DNA from: Roseibium album
GTDB taxonomy: Bacteria; Pseudomonadota; Alphaproteobacteria; Rhizobiales; Stappiaceae
Length of the DNA: 64,000 bases
Direction: 5' to 3'
NCBI RefSeq assembly: GCF_001404515.1
Contig: NZ_CXWE01000001.1
Coordinates: 558,001 to 622,000 of the forward strand
This document shows, in pieces, positions 1 through 9,385 of the stretch; position 1 is the stretch's first letter, and each line of letters opens with the position of its first letter. A program made the position numbers and the translations under genes. The notes under the pieces are model-generated. The model was not told the DNA's origin and did no database searches. It was given only the letters and a program-made list of their open reading frames with translations.

Positions 1-2
1 AA

Positions 3-1046
3 AAACCACGGAACCTGCCGGTCTTTGTCCGGACCGACGAAAAGCGTCTGCGCCAGATCCTGGTCAATCTGTTGTCCAACGCAATCAAGTTCACGGACAG
101 TGGCAGCGTCTCGCTCCGTGTCGGTTATCGTTCGCAAGTCGCCAGTTTCGTGGTGTCCGATACCGGCCCGGGCATCGCGCTGGAAGAACAGGCGAAGATT
201 TTCGAACCTTTCGAGCGCAGCAAGGCCGCCAGTGGCCGCAAGGCGCCAGGCCTTGGTCTCGGACTGACGATCACCAAGCTGCTTACAGAATCGATGGGTG
301 GTGCCGTGGCTCTGGCAAGCGAACTGGGGCAGGGCGCTTCTTTCGAGGTCCGGCTCATGCTGGCGGCCGTCGATCGACCTGTGGACGCCGTGCGCCTCGA
401 ACGCCAGGTGAGGGGATACCGGGGCACCCGCAAGACAATTGCAGTCGTGGATGACAACCCGGAACACCGTGCACTGGTGCGCGAGGTTCTGGAGCCGATC
501 GGCTTCACACTGCTCGAGGCGGAAAACGGTTCAATTTGTCTTGCGAATATCAGTGATCTGAAACCCGATCTCTATCTCATAGATATCCTGATGCCGGGAA
601 TGAACGGGTGGGAACTTGCCCGGGCTCTCCGGGACAGAAAAGACGTTGCACCGATCATCATGCTGTCTGCAAATATCGGCGACCAGTCCCTGCGTCCAGA
701 TGGTCCGGCGCTGCACGACGGCTCGCTTGGAAAGCCTTTCGACATCGGCCGTCTTCTCGACCTGTTGCAAAACAGCCTTGGCTTGACCTGGACCGAAACT
801 CCGAATTCCGGTCACGTGGACAGGCCGGCAGTGACCAGATTCCGGTCGCCCGGGCAAAGGCATGTTGCCGATCTGATCTCGCTTGCCGAGATCGGATATG
901 TGGAAGGCATCGAGGCCAAACTCACGGAACTCGCGGGCACACCGGAGCATCGTCCACTGGTTGATGCCCTTCATGGCCATCTCAACCGGTTTGATTTCGA
1001 CGCCTATCGGGACACATTGAGCGAATTGGAAACCAATGACGGATGA
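3..1046 (+). CDS. Hybrid sensor histidine kinase, C-terminal part (5' end outside window)
   Basis: Open from the window edge with no start visible. The first residues are the N-box region of a histidine kinase ATPase domain (NLLSNAIKFT near 66-95), followed by the G1 box DTGPGIA and the G2 box GLGLGLTI (to about nt 360). A receiver domain follows from about nt 436: acidic pair VVDDN, phospho-acceptor Asp in LIDILMPG and Lys in GKPFD. A tail of roughly 95 residues after it is unassigned. The dimerisation/His box and any sensor region lie upstream of the window. The next gene overlaps by 11 bp and is a response regulator, so the two probably form a phosphorelay. Signal unknown. Confidence 0.9.
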   Translation, partial: KPRNLPVFVRTDEKRLRQILVNLLSNAIKFTDSGSVSLRVGYRSQVASFVVSDTGPGIALEEQAKIFEPFERSKAASGRKAPGLGLGLTITKLLTESMGGAVALASELGQGASFEVRLMLAAVDRPVDAVRLERQVRGYRGTRKTIAVVDDNPEHRALVREVLEPIGFTLLEAENGSICLANISDLKPDLYLIDILMPGMNGWELARALRDRKDVAPIIMLSANIGDQSLRPDGPALHDGSLGKPFDIGRLLDLLQNSLGLTWTETPNSGHVDRPAVTRFRSPGQRHVADLISLAEIGYVEGIEAKLTELAGTPEHRPLVDALHGHLNRFDFDAYRDTLSELETNDG

Positions 1047-1950
1047 TCGCCGCGATACGGTGCTGGTGGTTGACGACAGCCCCGAAACCCTCGGGTTTGT
1101 GACCGAAGCCCTGAAGAAGACAGGAATCGCTGTCCTGGTGGCAACCAGCGGCGAGGCGGCGCTGTCGGTCTGCTCGAAAGTGGTTCCCGACACCATATTG
1201 ATGGATGCGGTCATGCCGGGGCTGGACGGGTTCGAGACATGCAAGAAGATCAAGATCAATCCGGTGTTGCAGCATGTTCCGGTCATATTCATGACCGGGC
1301 TGTCGGAAACAGAACACATCGTCAGGGCGCTTGAGGCAGGCGGCGTCGACTTCCTCACCAAGCCGATCGCCGTCGACGAATTGAAGGCAAGGATCAACGT
1401 ACATCTGAAGAATGCCCGTTCGGTACAAAGTGCACATGTTGCCCTGGATGCGGCCGGTCGCCATCTGGTGGCGGTGACCGCTGAAGGCAACATCCTCTGG
1501 TCGACGCCTCAGATCCACTCGCTTTTGAGCCGGACGGGAGACGGCGACACGAGTCTCTTGCACTTGGGCAGGGCGTTGGGGGAATGGCTTGGTGAGGCAG
1601 CGCACTCCGAAGTCCCGCAAAAGAGCTTCGTGCTCGGGTTGTCGGAGACCCTGACAGTACAATTGCATCCGCTTGGTCGGGTTGGTCCGGACGAGAATCT
1701 CTTTCGCCTCACCACCGAAGATGAAGCCGGACAGGTCAAGGCACTCCAGGATCGGTTTGGTCTGACGCGGCGCGAAGCTGAAGTGCTGATCTGGATCGCA
1801 AAGGGCAAGTCCAACAAGGATATCGGCGAAATTCTTGGATTGTCACCGCGCACCGTCAACAAGCATCTGGAGCAGATCTTTGTGAAACAGGGTGTTGAGA
1901 ACCGTGCTTCTGCAGCGGTCCGGGCTGCGGAAATCATCTACGCGTTGTGA
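1036..1950 (+). CDS. Response regulator, receiver plus LuxR-type HTH
   Basis: 304 residues. An N-terminal receiver domain (residues 1-120) has the acidic pair VVDDS, phospho-acceptor Asp in ILMDAVMPG and Lys in LTKPI. A middle region of about 100 residues is unassigned. A C-terminal LuxR/FixJ helix-turn-helix (about 235-300) has LTRREAEVL and SPRTVNKHLEQI. The start overlaps the end of the hybrid kinase gene by 11 bp, so the genes are likely translationally coupled and the kinase is the likely phosphodonor. Acting as a DNA-binding transcription factor follows from the family; its targets are unknown. Confidence 0.93.
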   Translation: MTDDRRDTVLVVDDSPETLGFVTEALKKTGIAVLVATSGEAALSVCSKVVPDTILMDAVMPGLDGFETCKKIKINPVLQHVPVIFMTGLSETEHIVRALEAGGVDFLTKPIAVDELKARINVHLKNARSVQSAHVALDAAGRHLVAVTAEGNILWSTPQIHSLLSRTGDGDTSLLHLGRALGEWLGEAAHSEVPQKSFVLGLSETLTVQLHPLGRVGPDENLFRLTTEDEAGQVKALQDRFGLTRREAEVLIWIAKGKSNKDIGEILGLSPRTVNKHLEQIFVKQGVENRASAAVRAAEIIYAL

Positions 1951-2035
1951 GCAGCTTTAGTTCAAAAGTCCATCTGGTCTGAAGTTTCCACCGGCCGCGG
2001 CCCTTGCCAGCCTCCGCCATTCCAAACTCTTTTAA

Positions 2036-2079
2036 TGCAAATCATTCGCAACAAGCTTGACAGATGCAAATGATTTGCA
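2036..2079. promoter_or_regulatory. Two Mur-like (Mn-responsive) operator boxes upstream of sitA
   Basis: Two near-identical 15-bp palindromes. TGCAAATCATTCGCA is at 2036-2050 (one mismatch between arms). TGCAAATGATTTGCA is at 2065-2079 (arms perfect around a central G). Their starts are 29 bp apart, and they lie 45 and 88 bp before the sitA start. The motif resembles the manganese-response boxes bound by Mur, the Fur-family Mn regulator of alphaproteobacteria, in front of sitABCD. Repression when Mn is plentiful is inferred from that match. Confidence 0.75.
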
Positions 2080-2123
2080 ATATCAGTTGCAAGAGGAACG
2101 AAATTCCCTCTCAGGAGATCAGA

Positions 2124-3026
2124 ATGCTCAAGAAATTAGTGCTGGTTGCGTCCATGACTGCGCTCACGGCGACCATAGCGTCCGGCGCGATTGCCGCGGA
2201 CAAGATGAAGGTTGTGACCACCTTTACCGTGCTTGCAGATATCGCGAGCAACGTAGCTGGAGAGACCGCCGAGGTGGTGTCCATCACCAAACCAGGCGCG
2301 GAGATTCACGGCTATCAGCCGACACCGCAGGATATCGTGCGTGCCTCCGGTGCCGACCTGATCCTTTGGAACGGTATGAACCTGGAACTCTGGTTCGAGC
2401 AGTTCATCTCCAATCTGGGAGATATCCCCTCGGCAACGCTGACTGACGGCATCGATCCGATCTCCATCGGATCCGGCTCCTACAAAGGCAAGCCAAATCC
2501 CCATGCCTGGATGGGGCTCGACAATGCGCTCGTCTACATCGACAACATCGTCAAGGCGTTCTCGGAACAGGATCCGGAAAACGCAGCGACTTACGAGAAG
2601 AATGCCGCTGCCTACAAGGAGCAGCTCCGCGCGACAATCGAACCGCTGCGTGAGGCCGTTGCCGAGATCCCGGAAGAACAGCGTTGGCTTGTCACCTGCG
2701 AGGGCGCTTTCAGCTATCTGGCCCGCGATTTCGGCATGAAGGAACTCTATCTCTGGCCGATGAATGCCGACCAGGTCGGCACCCCGCAACAGGTGCGATC
2801 CGTCATCGACGGTGTGCGCGAGAACGAGATACCTGTCGTCTTCTGCGAAAGCACTGTGAATACCTCGCCGGCAAAACAGGTCGCGCGCGAAACCGGGGCC
2901 AGCTATGGCGGCGAGCTCTATGTCGATTCCCTGAGCGAGCCCGGCGGCAAAGTGCCGACTTACCTGGATCTGCTGAAGGTGACCGCCGGAACGGTTGCGG
3001 ACGGACTGAAATCAGCCGGCAACTGA
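2124..3026 (+). CDS. sitA: Manganese/iron ABC transporter substrate-binding protein (SitA)
   Basis: 300 residues. Start chosen at 2124: a GGAG box lies just upstream and the protein then opens with a clean signal peptide (MLKKLVLVASM, cleavage after IAA). Cluster A-I metal-binding protein of the periplasm. Candidate metal ligands are His in EIHGY, His in NPHAW, Glu in the TCEGAFSY region and Asp in LYVDSLS. The His-rich loop typical of ZnuA is absent, favouring Mn/Fe over Zn. First gene of sitABCD, behind two Mur-like boxes and followed by a hairpin. Confidence 0.9.
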   Translation: MLKKLVLVASMTALTATIASGAIAADKMKVVTTFTVLADIASNVAGETAEVVSITKPGAEIHGYQPTPQDIVRASGADLILWNGMNLELWFEQFISNLGDIPSATLTDGIDPISIGSGSYKGKPNPHAWMGLDNALVYIDNIVKAFSEQDPENAATYEKNAAAYKEQLRATIEPLREAVAEIPEEQRWLVTCEGAFSYLARDFGMKELYLWPMNADQVGTPQQVRSVIDGVRENEIPVVFCESTVNTSPAKQVARETGASYGGELYVDSLSEPGGKVPTYLDLLKVTAGTVADGLKSAGN

Positions 3027-3040
3027 CGAACGGATTGGAG

Positions 3041-3063
3041 CCTCGCAACCACGTGTTGCGAGG
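3041..3063 (+). terminator. Intercistronic hairpin after sitA
   Basis: Perfect 9-bp stem CCTCGCAAC/GTTGCGAGG with a 5-nt loop, 15 bp after the sitA stop. No U-tract follows, so it is more likely an attenuator or mRNA 3'-end stabiliser than a full terminator. That would give more binding protein than transporter core. Confidence 0.6.
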
Positions 3064-3134
3064 TCGTGATTGTTAAGTGTCGAATAAAGCTCTTTAATAG
3101 GTGGCCCGTGCTTCAAATCGTCAAGGACCCGGAA

Positions 3135-4007
3135 ATGGATGCGACCGCGACAGCGGATTCCGGCGGAATTTCTGCTGAAGATGTCACAGTCACCTACCGG
3201 AACGGCCATACCGCGCTCTGGAATGCCAGCTTTGCCATTCCAAAAGGTACGGTGACTGCACTGGTCGGGGTCAACGGCGCAGGAAAGTCGACGCTTTTCA
3301 AGGCCATCATGGGGTTCGTTCCAGCTGCCAGAGGCAGGATCAGAATTTTAGGCCTTCCGGTTCGTGATGCGCTTCGCAAGAACCTTGTCGCCTATGTTCC
3401 GCAGTCCGAGGAAGTTGACTGGTCCTTTCCGGTTCTGGTCGAGGATGTGGTCATGATGGGCCGATACGGCCATATGGGTTTTTTTCGCCGTCCCGGAAAA
3501 TCCGATCATGAAGCCGTCGATCAGGCACTCATGCGCGTCAACATGCAAGATTTCCGGCACCGCCAGATCGGCGAGTTGTCCGGCGGCCAGCGCAAGCGCG
3601 TGTTTCTTGCCCGAGCCCTGGCGCAGGACGGGCAGGTGATATTGCTTGACGAGCCGTTTACCGGCGTTGACGTCAAGACAGAGGAACAGATCGTCGCGTT
3701 GTTGAAGGAATTGCGTGACGAGGGCAGGGTGATGCTCGTCTCGACGCACAATCTGGGCTCGGTGCCCGAATTCTGCGACCGGACCGTGCTGGTGAAGGGA
3801 ACTGTCTTGTCCTACGGCGAAACGCAAACGACTTTCACCCGTGAAAATCTGGAGCAGGCTTTCGGCGGCGTCCTGCGACACTTCACGATTTCCGATCAGA
3901 CGCTCCATACCGACGGCGACCAGCGCAAGGTAACCATCCTGACTGATGACGAGCGTCCCTTTGTTCAGTACGGCGATGAAACCCAGACGACCGAAGGCGG
4001 CAGCTGA
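3135..4007 (+). CDS. sitB: Manganese/iron ABC transporter ATP-binding protein (SitB)
   Basis: 290 residues. ABC ATPase with Walker [10 protein letters not shown] (45-53), signature LSGGQ, Walker B VILLDEP and a switch His in STHNLG. Start placed at ATG 3135; the frame stays open to a GTG at 3066, so a longer N-terminus cannot be excluded, but residues before 3135 show no family similarity. It energises metal import through the SitC/SitD permeases. The stop overlaps the sitC start by 1 bp. Confidence 0.88.
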   Translation: MDATATADSGGISAEDVTVTYRNGHTALWNASFAIPKGTVTALVGVNGAGKSTLFKAIMGFVPAARGRIRILGLPVRDALRKNLVAYVPQSEEVDWSFPVLVEDVVMMGRYGHMGFFRRPGKSDHEAVDQALMRVNMQDFRHRQIGELSGGQRKRVFLARALAQDGQVILLDEPFTGVDVKTEEQIVALLKELRDEGRVMLVSTHNLGSVPEFCDRTVLVKGTVLSYGETQTTFTRENLEQAFGGVLRHFTISDQTLHTDGDQRKVTILTDDERPFVQYGDETQTTEGGS

Positions 4008-4924
4008 TGGCAGCCCTCCTGGAACCGTTTGCCTATAACTACATGGTCAACGCCATGTGGGTGTCGGCGCTTGTGGGCGGCGTCTGTGCGTTTTTGTCCG
4101 CATACCTGATGCTGAAGGGCTGGTCGCTGATCGGAGACGCTCTGTCTCACTCCGTGGTTCCCGGTGTCGCCGGGGCCTATATCATCGGCCTGCCATTTTC
4201 GCTCGGCGCGTTTATCGCAGGTGGCCTTGCGGCCGGAGCCATGCTGTTTCTTTCCGAACGGTCCGGCTTGAAAGTCGATGTCATCATCGGATTGATCTTC
4301 ACGTCCTTTTTTGGACTGGGGCTTTTCATTGTCTCCGTCAACCCGATGTCGGTCTCCATTCAGACCATCACCATGGGCAATATTCTGGCCATCACACCGG
4401 AAGATACCCTGCAACTTGCCATTATCGGTTTCGTGTCGCTGGCGGTTCTGCTTGCCAAGTGGAAGGACCTGATGGTCACCTTCTTCGATGAGAACCATGC
4501 CCGTTCGATCGGGCTGAAACCGGGATTGCTCAAGGCGGTCTTCTTCGTTCTGCTGTCTGCCTCCGTCGTTGCCGCCATGCAAACGGTCGGCGCGTTTCTG
4601 GTAATCGCAATGGTCGTTACGCCCGGTGCGACGGCCTATCTCCTGTGCGACCGGTTCCCGCGCCTGATCGCGCTCTCTGTTGCTATCGGCGCGCTGACAA
4701 GCTTTGCCGGTGCCTATGTCAGCTATTTCCTCGACGGGGCAACCGGTGGCATCATCGTGACGCTGCAGACACTGATTTTCCTGGTCGCCTTCCTGCTGGC
4801 TCCCAAGCACGGATTGCTGGCGGCCCGCCGGAAGGCGGCGGATGCCCTGCGAAACGGGCCGGCAGATTCAACGATGCCTCCTGAGTGGGTATCCGGCCGA
4901 CAGGAAAAGGGGGAGACGATCTGA
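4007..4924 (+). CDS. sitC: Manganese/iron ABC transporter permease (SitC)
   Basis: 305 residues with about eight hydrophobic segments; ABC-3 permease family (ZnuB/SitC/MntB). The GWSLIGDALSHSVVPG region near residues 37-52 is the typical family signature. ATG overlaps the sitB stop by 1 bp, and the stop overlaps the sitD start by 1 bp, so the operon is tightly coupled. It forms the inner-membrane channel together with SitD, which is clearly paralogous (GWALMGDAVSHAILPG at the same place). Confidence 0.9.
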   Translation: MAALLEPFAYNYMVNAMWVSALVGGVCAFLSAYLMLKGWSLIGDALSHSVVPGVAGAYIIGLPFSLGAFIAGGLAAGAMLFLSERSGLKVDVIIGLIFTSFFGLGLFIVSVNPMSVSIQTITMGNILAITPEDTLQLAIIGFVSLAVLLAKWKDLMVTFFDENHARSIGLKPGLLKAVFFVLLSASVVAAMQTVGAFLVIAMVVTPGATAYLLCDRFPRLIALSVAIGALTSFAGAYVSYFLDGATGGIIVTLQTLIFLVAFLLAPKHGLLAARRKAADALRNGPADSTMPPEWVSGRQEKGETI

Positions 4925-5790
4925 TGGACCTCGACACGCTTCTGCTGCCTTTCAAGTTTCCCTTCATGCAGAACGCCTTCCTGATCTGCATCATCGTTTC
5001 GGTTCCAACGGCCCTGCTTTCGTGTTTCCTGGTCATGAAAGGCTGGGCGCTGATGGGCGATGCGGTCAGCCACGCCATTCTGCCGGGCATCGTGATTGCC
5101 TATATTTTCGGGATTCCGCTTCTGATCGGTGCCTTCGCCGCTGGGATGATCTGTGCGCTCGCAACGGGATATCTCGCCGGAAACAGCCGGGTGAAGCAGG
5201 ATACAGTGATGGGTGTGGTGTTTTCCGGCATGTTCGGGCTCGGCATCGTGCTCTATGTCGCTGTCGAAACCAACGCCCATCTGGACCATATCCTGTTCGG
5301 CAACATGCTCGGTGTCGGTACGCAGGATCTTTTGACGGCCGGTGTTATCGCCGCGCTGGTCGGTGCCGGTCTTGTTCTGAAGTGGAAGGACCTGGTCCTG
5401 CACAGTTTCGATGCGGCCCAGGCGCAAGCCTCGGGACTGCCGGTCAATCTGCTTCACTATGGTCTTCTGGCTGCACTCTCGCTGACAATCGTGGCAACCT
5501 TGTCCGCTGCGGGGCTCATTCTTGCGATCGGTCTTCTGATCGCCCCGGGTGCCATCGCCTTTCTGCTGGTGCGCACATTCGGGACGATGCTCTGGGTTTC
5601 CGTCCTCGTGTGCATGGCGTCGATGCTTGCCGGAACATATGCAAGCTTCTTTCTCGACAGCGCCCCGGCACCGACGATTGTGCTGATCTTGTCAGGCCTT
5701 TTTGTTGTCGCCTTTGTCAGACGCCTGGTGCTGACACACAGGGCGTCGATGCTGCGAGTGGCGTCAGATGGTGACCCCTCAACCCGGTAA
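4924..5790 (+). CDS. sitD: Manganese/iron ABC transporter permease (SitD)
   Basis: 288 residues, ABC-3 family, paralogue of SitC. Start chosen at ATG 4924, which overlaps the sitC stop and aligns with the SitC N-terminus; the frame is open to 4885. The polytopic membrane protein pairs with SitC as the second half of the pore. Last gene of the operon; its TAA stop touches a strong 13-bp stem-loop that also faces the convergent doeD gene. Confidence 0.9.
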   Translation: MDLDTLLLPFKFPFMQNAFLICIIVSVPTALLSCFLVMKGWALMGDAVSHAILPGIVIAYIFGIPLLIGAFAAGMICALATGYLAGNSRVKQDTVMGVVFSGMFGLGIVLYVAVETNAHLDHILFGNMLGVGTQDLLTAGVIAALVGAGLVLKWKDLVLHSFDAAQAQASGLPVNLLHYGLLAALSLTIVATLSAAGLILAIGLLIAPGAIAFLLVRTFGTMLWVSVLVCMASMLAGTYASFFLDSAPAPTIVLILSGLFVVAFVRRLVLTHRASMLRVASDGDPSTR

Positions 5791-5819
5791 CAGGTCTCCG
5801 GGTGTCCCCGGAGACCTGT
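5790..5819. terminator. Bidirectional stem-loop between convergent sitD and doeD
   Basis: Perfect 13-bp stem ACAGGTCTCCGGG/CCCGGAGACCTGT with loop TGTC. It fills most of the 39-bp gap between two convergent genes. There is no strong U-tract on either side, so termination efficiency is uncertain, but position and stability suggest a shared terminator. Confidence 0.7.
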
Positions 5820-5829
5820 GAATGCATTC

Positions 5830-7203
5830 TCAGCGGCCAAGAACCGATTCAACGCTTTTCGTCATGGCATCCACGATCTGCTGTGCTTCGTCGCCCGTGA
5901 GGCACAGCGGAGGGGCGAAGCCTATGATGTCGCCCTGGGGCATTGCCCGTGCAATAACCCCGTTTTTCAGGAGTTCACCTGCAATCGTGGGCCCGATCTT
6001 CTTTGACGGGTCGAAGAAACGGCGAGTTTCCCTGTCTTCGACGAATTCCACTGCCATCAATAATCCTTCACCTCGGATTTCACCGACATTCGGATGATCA
6101 CCCAGGGCGTCACGCATCGCAGACGTAAAGTGTGATCCGACCACGCCGGCATTCTCGACGAGATTGAGTTCGTCGACCAGCTTCAGGTTGGCAATGGCAG
6201 CCGCTGCGCCTATCGGATGGGCGGAATAGGTCCAGCCGTGACCGATCGGACCGGTTTCGTCTGTCCCTTTCATCAGCACATCCCAGACCTTGTTTGACAC
6301 GATCGATCCGGACAGCGGCGCGTAGGCTGACGTCAGGCCTTTCGCAATGGTGATGATGTCGGCCTCGATGCCATAGTGTTCGGATCCGAACATCGAGCCG
6401 AGACGGCCGAAACCTGTGACCACTTCGTCCGCGATCAAAAGAATATCGTGCTTCTTGAGGACCGGCTGGATCGCCTGCCAGTAACCTTTGGGTGGGGGTA
6501 CGAGACCACCGGTGCCCATGGCCGGTTCACCGATGAACGCAGCGATGGTATCTGCACCTTCTCGCTCGATCATGGCTTCCAGTTCGGCGACGCAGTGCGA
6601 TACGAAATCCGCTTCGCTCATGGCCAGGTCCGGCCGGCGGAAATAGTAGGGTGCTTCGGTGTGCAGCACGTTGTCGAACGGCAGGTCGAACTTCTTGTGG
6701 AAGAGCTCAAGTCCTGTCAGCGACCCTGTCATCAGTCCGGACCCATGATAGCCGCGCCAGCGTGAAATGATTTTCTTCTTTTCGGGACGGCCGAGGATGT
6801 TGTTGTAGTACCAGACCAGTTTGATGTTGGTTTCGTTGGCGTCGGACCCGCCGAGCCCGAAATAGACCTTGGACATGTTGTCCGGAGCCCGGTCCAGGAT
6901 CATCTTTGACAAGGTGATCGACGCTTCCGTGCCGTGGCCGACATAGGCATGATAGTAGGCCAGTTTCCTGGCCTGCTCGGCGATCGCCTCGGCGATTTCC
7001 TGACGGCCATAGCCGACATTGACGCAGTAAAGGCCCGCAAAGGCATCCAGAAGCCTGTTGCCGTCCCGGTCCTCTATGTGGACACCTGATCCGGTCTCAA
7101 TGATCCTGGAGTGTGCTTCCCCGCGCGCATGTTGAGCGAGATGGGTCGAAGGGTGAAAGAAATTCTCGCGATCCCACTGATCGAGCTGGTCGTTGCGAAG
7201 CAT
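5830..7203 (-). CDS. doeD: Class III aminotransferase, probable diaminobutyrate transaminase (DoeD)
   Basis: 457 residues, full length. PLP-dependent fold-type I class III transaminase: LLIADEVVTGFGR carries the cofactor-contacting Asp and TIAKGLTSAYAPL the Schiff-base Lys. Alone it could be any omega-aminotransferase. Its place next to an SSADH-like dehydrogenase, an AsnC regulator and the eut/ueh genes marks it as the transaminase that converts L-2,4-diaminobutyrate to aspartate semialdehyde in ectoine breakdown (atf in Ruegeria nomenclature). Transcribed leftward, 24 bp after doeC, so same operon. Confidence 0.88.
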   Translation of the reverse strand: MLRNDQLDQWDRENFFHPSTHLAQHARGEAHSRIIETGSGVHIEDRDGNRLLDAFAGLYCVNVGYGRQEIAEAIAEQARKLAYYHAYVGHGTEASITLSKMILDRAPDNMSKVYFGLGGSDANETNIKLVWYYNNILGRPEKKKIISRWRGYHGSGLMTGSLTGLELFHKKFDLPFDNVLHTEAPYYFRRPDLAMSEADFVSHCVAELEAMIEREGADTIAAFIGEPAMGTGGLVPPPKGYWQAIQPVLKKHDILLIADEVVTGFGRLGSMFGSEHYGIEADIITIAKGLTSAYAPLSGSIVSNKVWDVLMKGTDETGPIGHGWTYSAHPIGAAAAIANLKLVDELNLVENAGVVGSHFTSAMRDALGDHPNVGEIRGEGLLMAVEFVEDRETRRFFDPSKKIGPTIAGELLKNGVIARAMPQGDIIGFAPPLCLTGDEAQQIVDAMTKSVESVLGR

Positions 7204-7227
7204 ATTCTGTCCTTTGTTGTTGTCTGG

Positions 7228-8709
7228 TCACGCCCAATCGCGGCAAACATATTTGACGTCCATGAATTCTGCCATGCCTATCCGGGCGCCTTCCCGTCCA
7301 AGGCCCGACTGCTTCATTCCGCCGAACGGGATCGGAGCCCCGGTGACTTTCGTTCTGTTGACCGCCACCATGCCGAACTGCAAGTGGCGGCTGGCCCGGT
7401 ATATCCGTCGCGGGTCGCTGGTATGCACATAGGCGACCAGACCGAATTCGGTGTCGTTCGCCCGCTGGAGCGCCTCAACCTCGTCATCGAACGGGGCAAT
7501 GGCGGCAACGGGCCCGAATGTTTCTTCGTTCATGATCCTGGCGCTGGCAGGAACGTCGCACAGAACTGTGGGTTCGAAAAACAACGGTCCGGCCTTGTGA
7601 CGCTTGCCACCGCAAAGGAGCTGCGCGCCCGATTGGATTGCATCGGCAACATGACTTTCCTGCTTTTCCACGGCCCCGGCGTTCATCAGCGGACCGACAT
7701 CCGGATCAGTCCAGCCTGCGCCGACGGTGAGTTCACGCGTGCGGGCTGCCAGGCGTTGGCAGAAAATCTCGTAAACCGGGCGTTCTACCAGAAACCGGTT
7801 GGCCCCAAGGCAGTCCTGTCCCGAAGTCGCGAATTTTGCCTTGATCGCTTCGTCCACGGCAAGATCGAGGTCGCAGTCGGCAAAGACGAGAAACGGCGCA
7901 TGGCCGCCAAGTTCCAGAACCATGCGCTTGATCGTGCCCGCGCTCTGGCGGTAAAGCAGCTTGCCGACATCCGTCGACCCGGTGAAGGAAACCGCACGAA
8001 CACGGGCATCTTCCATCCAGGGCGCGACGATTGTCGACGGATCACCCGTGATGACGTTGAAGACGCCTGCGGGTAGTCCCGCACGTTCGGCAAGTTCGGC
8101 AAGGGCCAGGCACGAATATGGTGTTTCCCCGGAGGGATGAACGACCACGGTGCACCCGGCTGCAAGCGCAGCCGCAGCTTTGCGGGTGACCATCGCACTG
8201 GGAAAATTCCACGGCGTGATCAGAGCCGCAACACCCACAGGTTCGAGCCAGACTTCGACTTCGGCATCCGGCAGGTGCGATGTCACGCCCTCGACATTGG
8301 GACGCTTGGCTTCCTCGGCGTAGAATTCGACAAAGGACGCTCCGTAGTCGATCTCGCCCCGGGCCTCGGACAGCGGTTTGCCTTGCTCAAGCGTCATGAT
8401 CTGAGCAAGGTCTTCGCGGTTTTCCAGGATAAGTTCGAACCACTGGCGCAGGATCGTGGCTCGCTGTTGCGGCAGCAGGTTTGCCCAGGCGACAAAACTC
8501 CGGTGCGCGGCATCGACCGCATCGCGACTTTCAGCACCGCTCAGCTTCGCCACTTCTCCGACATGGTCACCCGTTGCAGGATCAAGGACCGGGAATGTCT
8601 CTCCGTCCCTGTTCGCAATCCACTTTCCGTCGACATAGGCAAACGAACGGAAAAGACGTTTGTCCCTCAGATGAAATGTTGTCGTTTCCTGGTGAACAGG
8701 CATTTCCAT
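7228..8709 (-). CDS. doeC: NAD(P)-dependent aldehyde dehydrogenase of ectoine catabolism (DoeC)
   Basis: 493 residues, SSADH/GabD-like aldehyde dehydrogenase. Catalytic Glu lies in LELGGHAPF and nucleophile Cys in SGQDCLGANR; cofactor region FTGSTDVGK. Start at 8709, 8 nt after GGAGG. In ectoine-degrading bacteria this gene (ssd/doeC) oxidises aspartate-beta-semialdehyde to aspartate. The assignment rests on context: in isolation, succinate-semialdehyde dehydrogenase would fit equally well. Cotranscribed with doeD. Confidence 0.88.
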   Translation of the reverse strand: MEMPVHQETTTFHLRDKRLFRSFAYVDGKWIANRDGETFPVLDPATGDHVGEVAKLSGAESRDAVDAAHRSFVAWANLLPQQRATILRQWFELILENREDLAQIMTLEQGKPLSEARGEIDYGASFVEFYAEEAKRPNVEGVTSHLPDAEVEVWLEPVGVAALITPWNFPSAMVTRKAAAALAAGCTVVVHPSGETPYSCLALAELAERAGLPAGVFNVITGDPSTIVAPWMEDARVRAVSFTGSTDVGKLLYRQSAGTIKRMVLELGGHAPFLVFADCDLDLAVDEAIKAKFATSGQDCLGANRFLVERPVYEIFCQRLAARTRELTVGAGWTDPDVGPLMNAGAVEKQESHVADAIQSGAQLLCGGKRHKAGPLFFEPTVLCDVPASARIMNEETFGPVAAIAPFDDEVEALQRANDTEFGLVAYVHTSDPRRIYRASRHLQFGMVAVNRTKVTGAPIPFGGMKQSGLGREGARIGMAEFMDVKYVCRDWA

Positions 8710-8800
8710 TGATCCGGCCTCCGGTTTTCATGGCCGGATCGTACGAGCGTGGATCAGGAGGAAACGACCATAAACATGCGCCGGGGCAGACGATCTTTTC

Positions 8801-9322
8801 TTAACTGCCGTCACTGCCAGCAGCTTCGTCTCCCGGCGAATTGCCGAGCAGAATGCCAAACGGGGGAGCGCCGCGAAGTTTGACCTGTTTGGTCACGACA
8901 TAGGTGTAGTAGCGGGCGAGACCGATCTTGCCGTCCAGCAGTGTGTCGATCAGGCGCTGGTAGCTGTCTATATCCTTCGTGATGACTTGCAGAACATAGT
9001 CGAACCCGCCACCGATGGCCCAGCAGGCCACGATCTCGTCATGATGGTTGATCGTGCGTTCGAATGTCTGGAAGCTCTCCGCCCGGTGGTTTTCAAGCTC
9101 GACAGTCACGAAAACCTCGATATGGGCGGCAACACCCTTCAGGGAAATTTCGGCGCTGTACCCGCGAATGATACCGGCTTTTTCAAGGCGTTTCAGACGT
9201 TCCCAAAGCGGTGTCGGCGACAGGTTGACCCGTTTGGCAAGGTCGGCCTTTGCCAATCTGCCTTCCCGGGACAGGATGGACAGTATTTTCAGGTCGCGAT
9301 CGTCGAGTTTCAGCCCAATCAT
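8801..9322 (-). CDS. asnC: AsnC/Lrp-family regulator of ectoine catabolism
   Basis: 173 residues from ATG 9322; the frame extends to 9721, but that extension runs through the divergent enuR gene and is not plausible. N-terminal winged HTH (LDDRDLKILSILSREGRL, LSPTPLWERLKRLEKAGII), then the Lrp ligand-binding RAM domain. Equivalent to asnC (doeX) of ectoine clusters, where it accompanies the transaminase and dehydrogenase genes. It is divergent from enuR across 63 bp holding a perfect inverted repeat. Effectors in the family are pathway intermediates such as diaminobutyrate derivatives; not shown here. Confidence 0.9.
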   Translation of the reverse strand: MIGLKLDDRDLKILSILSREGRLAKADLAKRVNLSPTPLWERLKRLEKAGIIRGYSAEISLKGVAAHIEVFVTVELENHRAESFQTFERTINHHDEIVACWAIGGGFDYVLQVITKDIDSYQRLIDTLLDGKIGLARYYTYVVTKQVKLRGAPPFGILLGNSPGDEAAGSDGS

Positions 9323-9343
9323 GGCGCGACCATGAACAGGATG

Positions 9344-9359
9344 AATTGACTTGTCAATT
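9344..9359. promoter_or_regulatory. Inverted-repeat operator between asnC and enuR
   Basis: Perfect 7-bp arms AATTGAC and GTCAATT separated by TT, inside the 63-bp divergent gap, 22 bp from the asnC start and 27 bp from the enuR start. A site for AsnC, EnuR or both is likely; which one cannot be decided from sequence. Confidence 0.55.
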
Positions 9360-9385
9360 GTTATGAAAATCGTCAGTATGAAATC

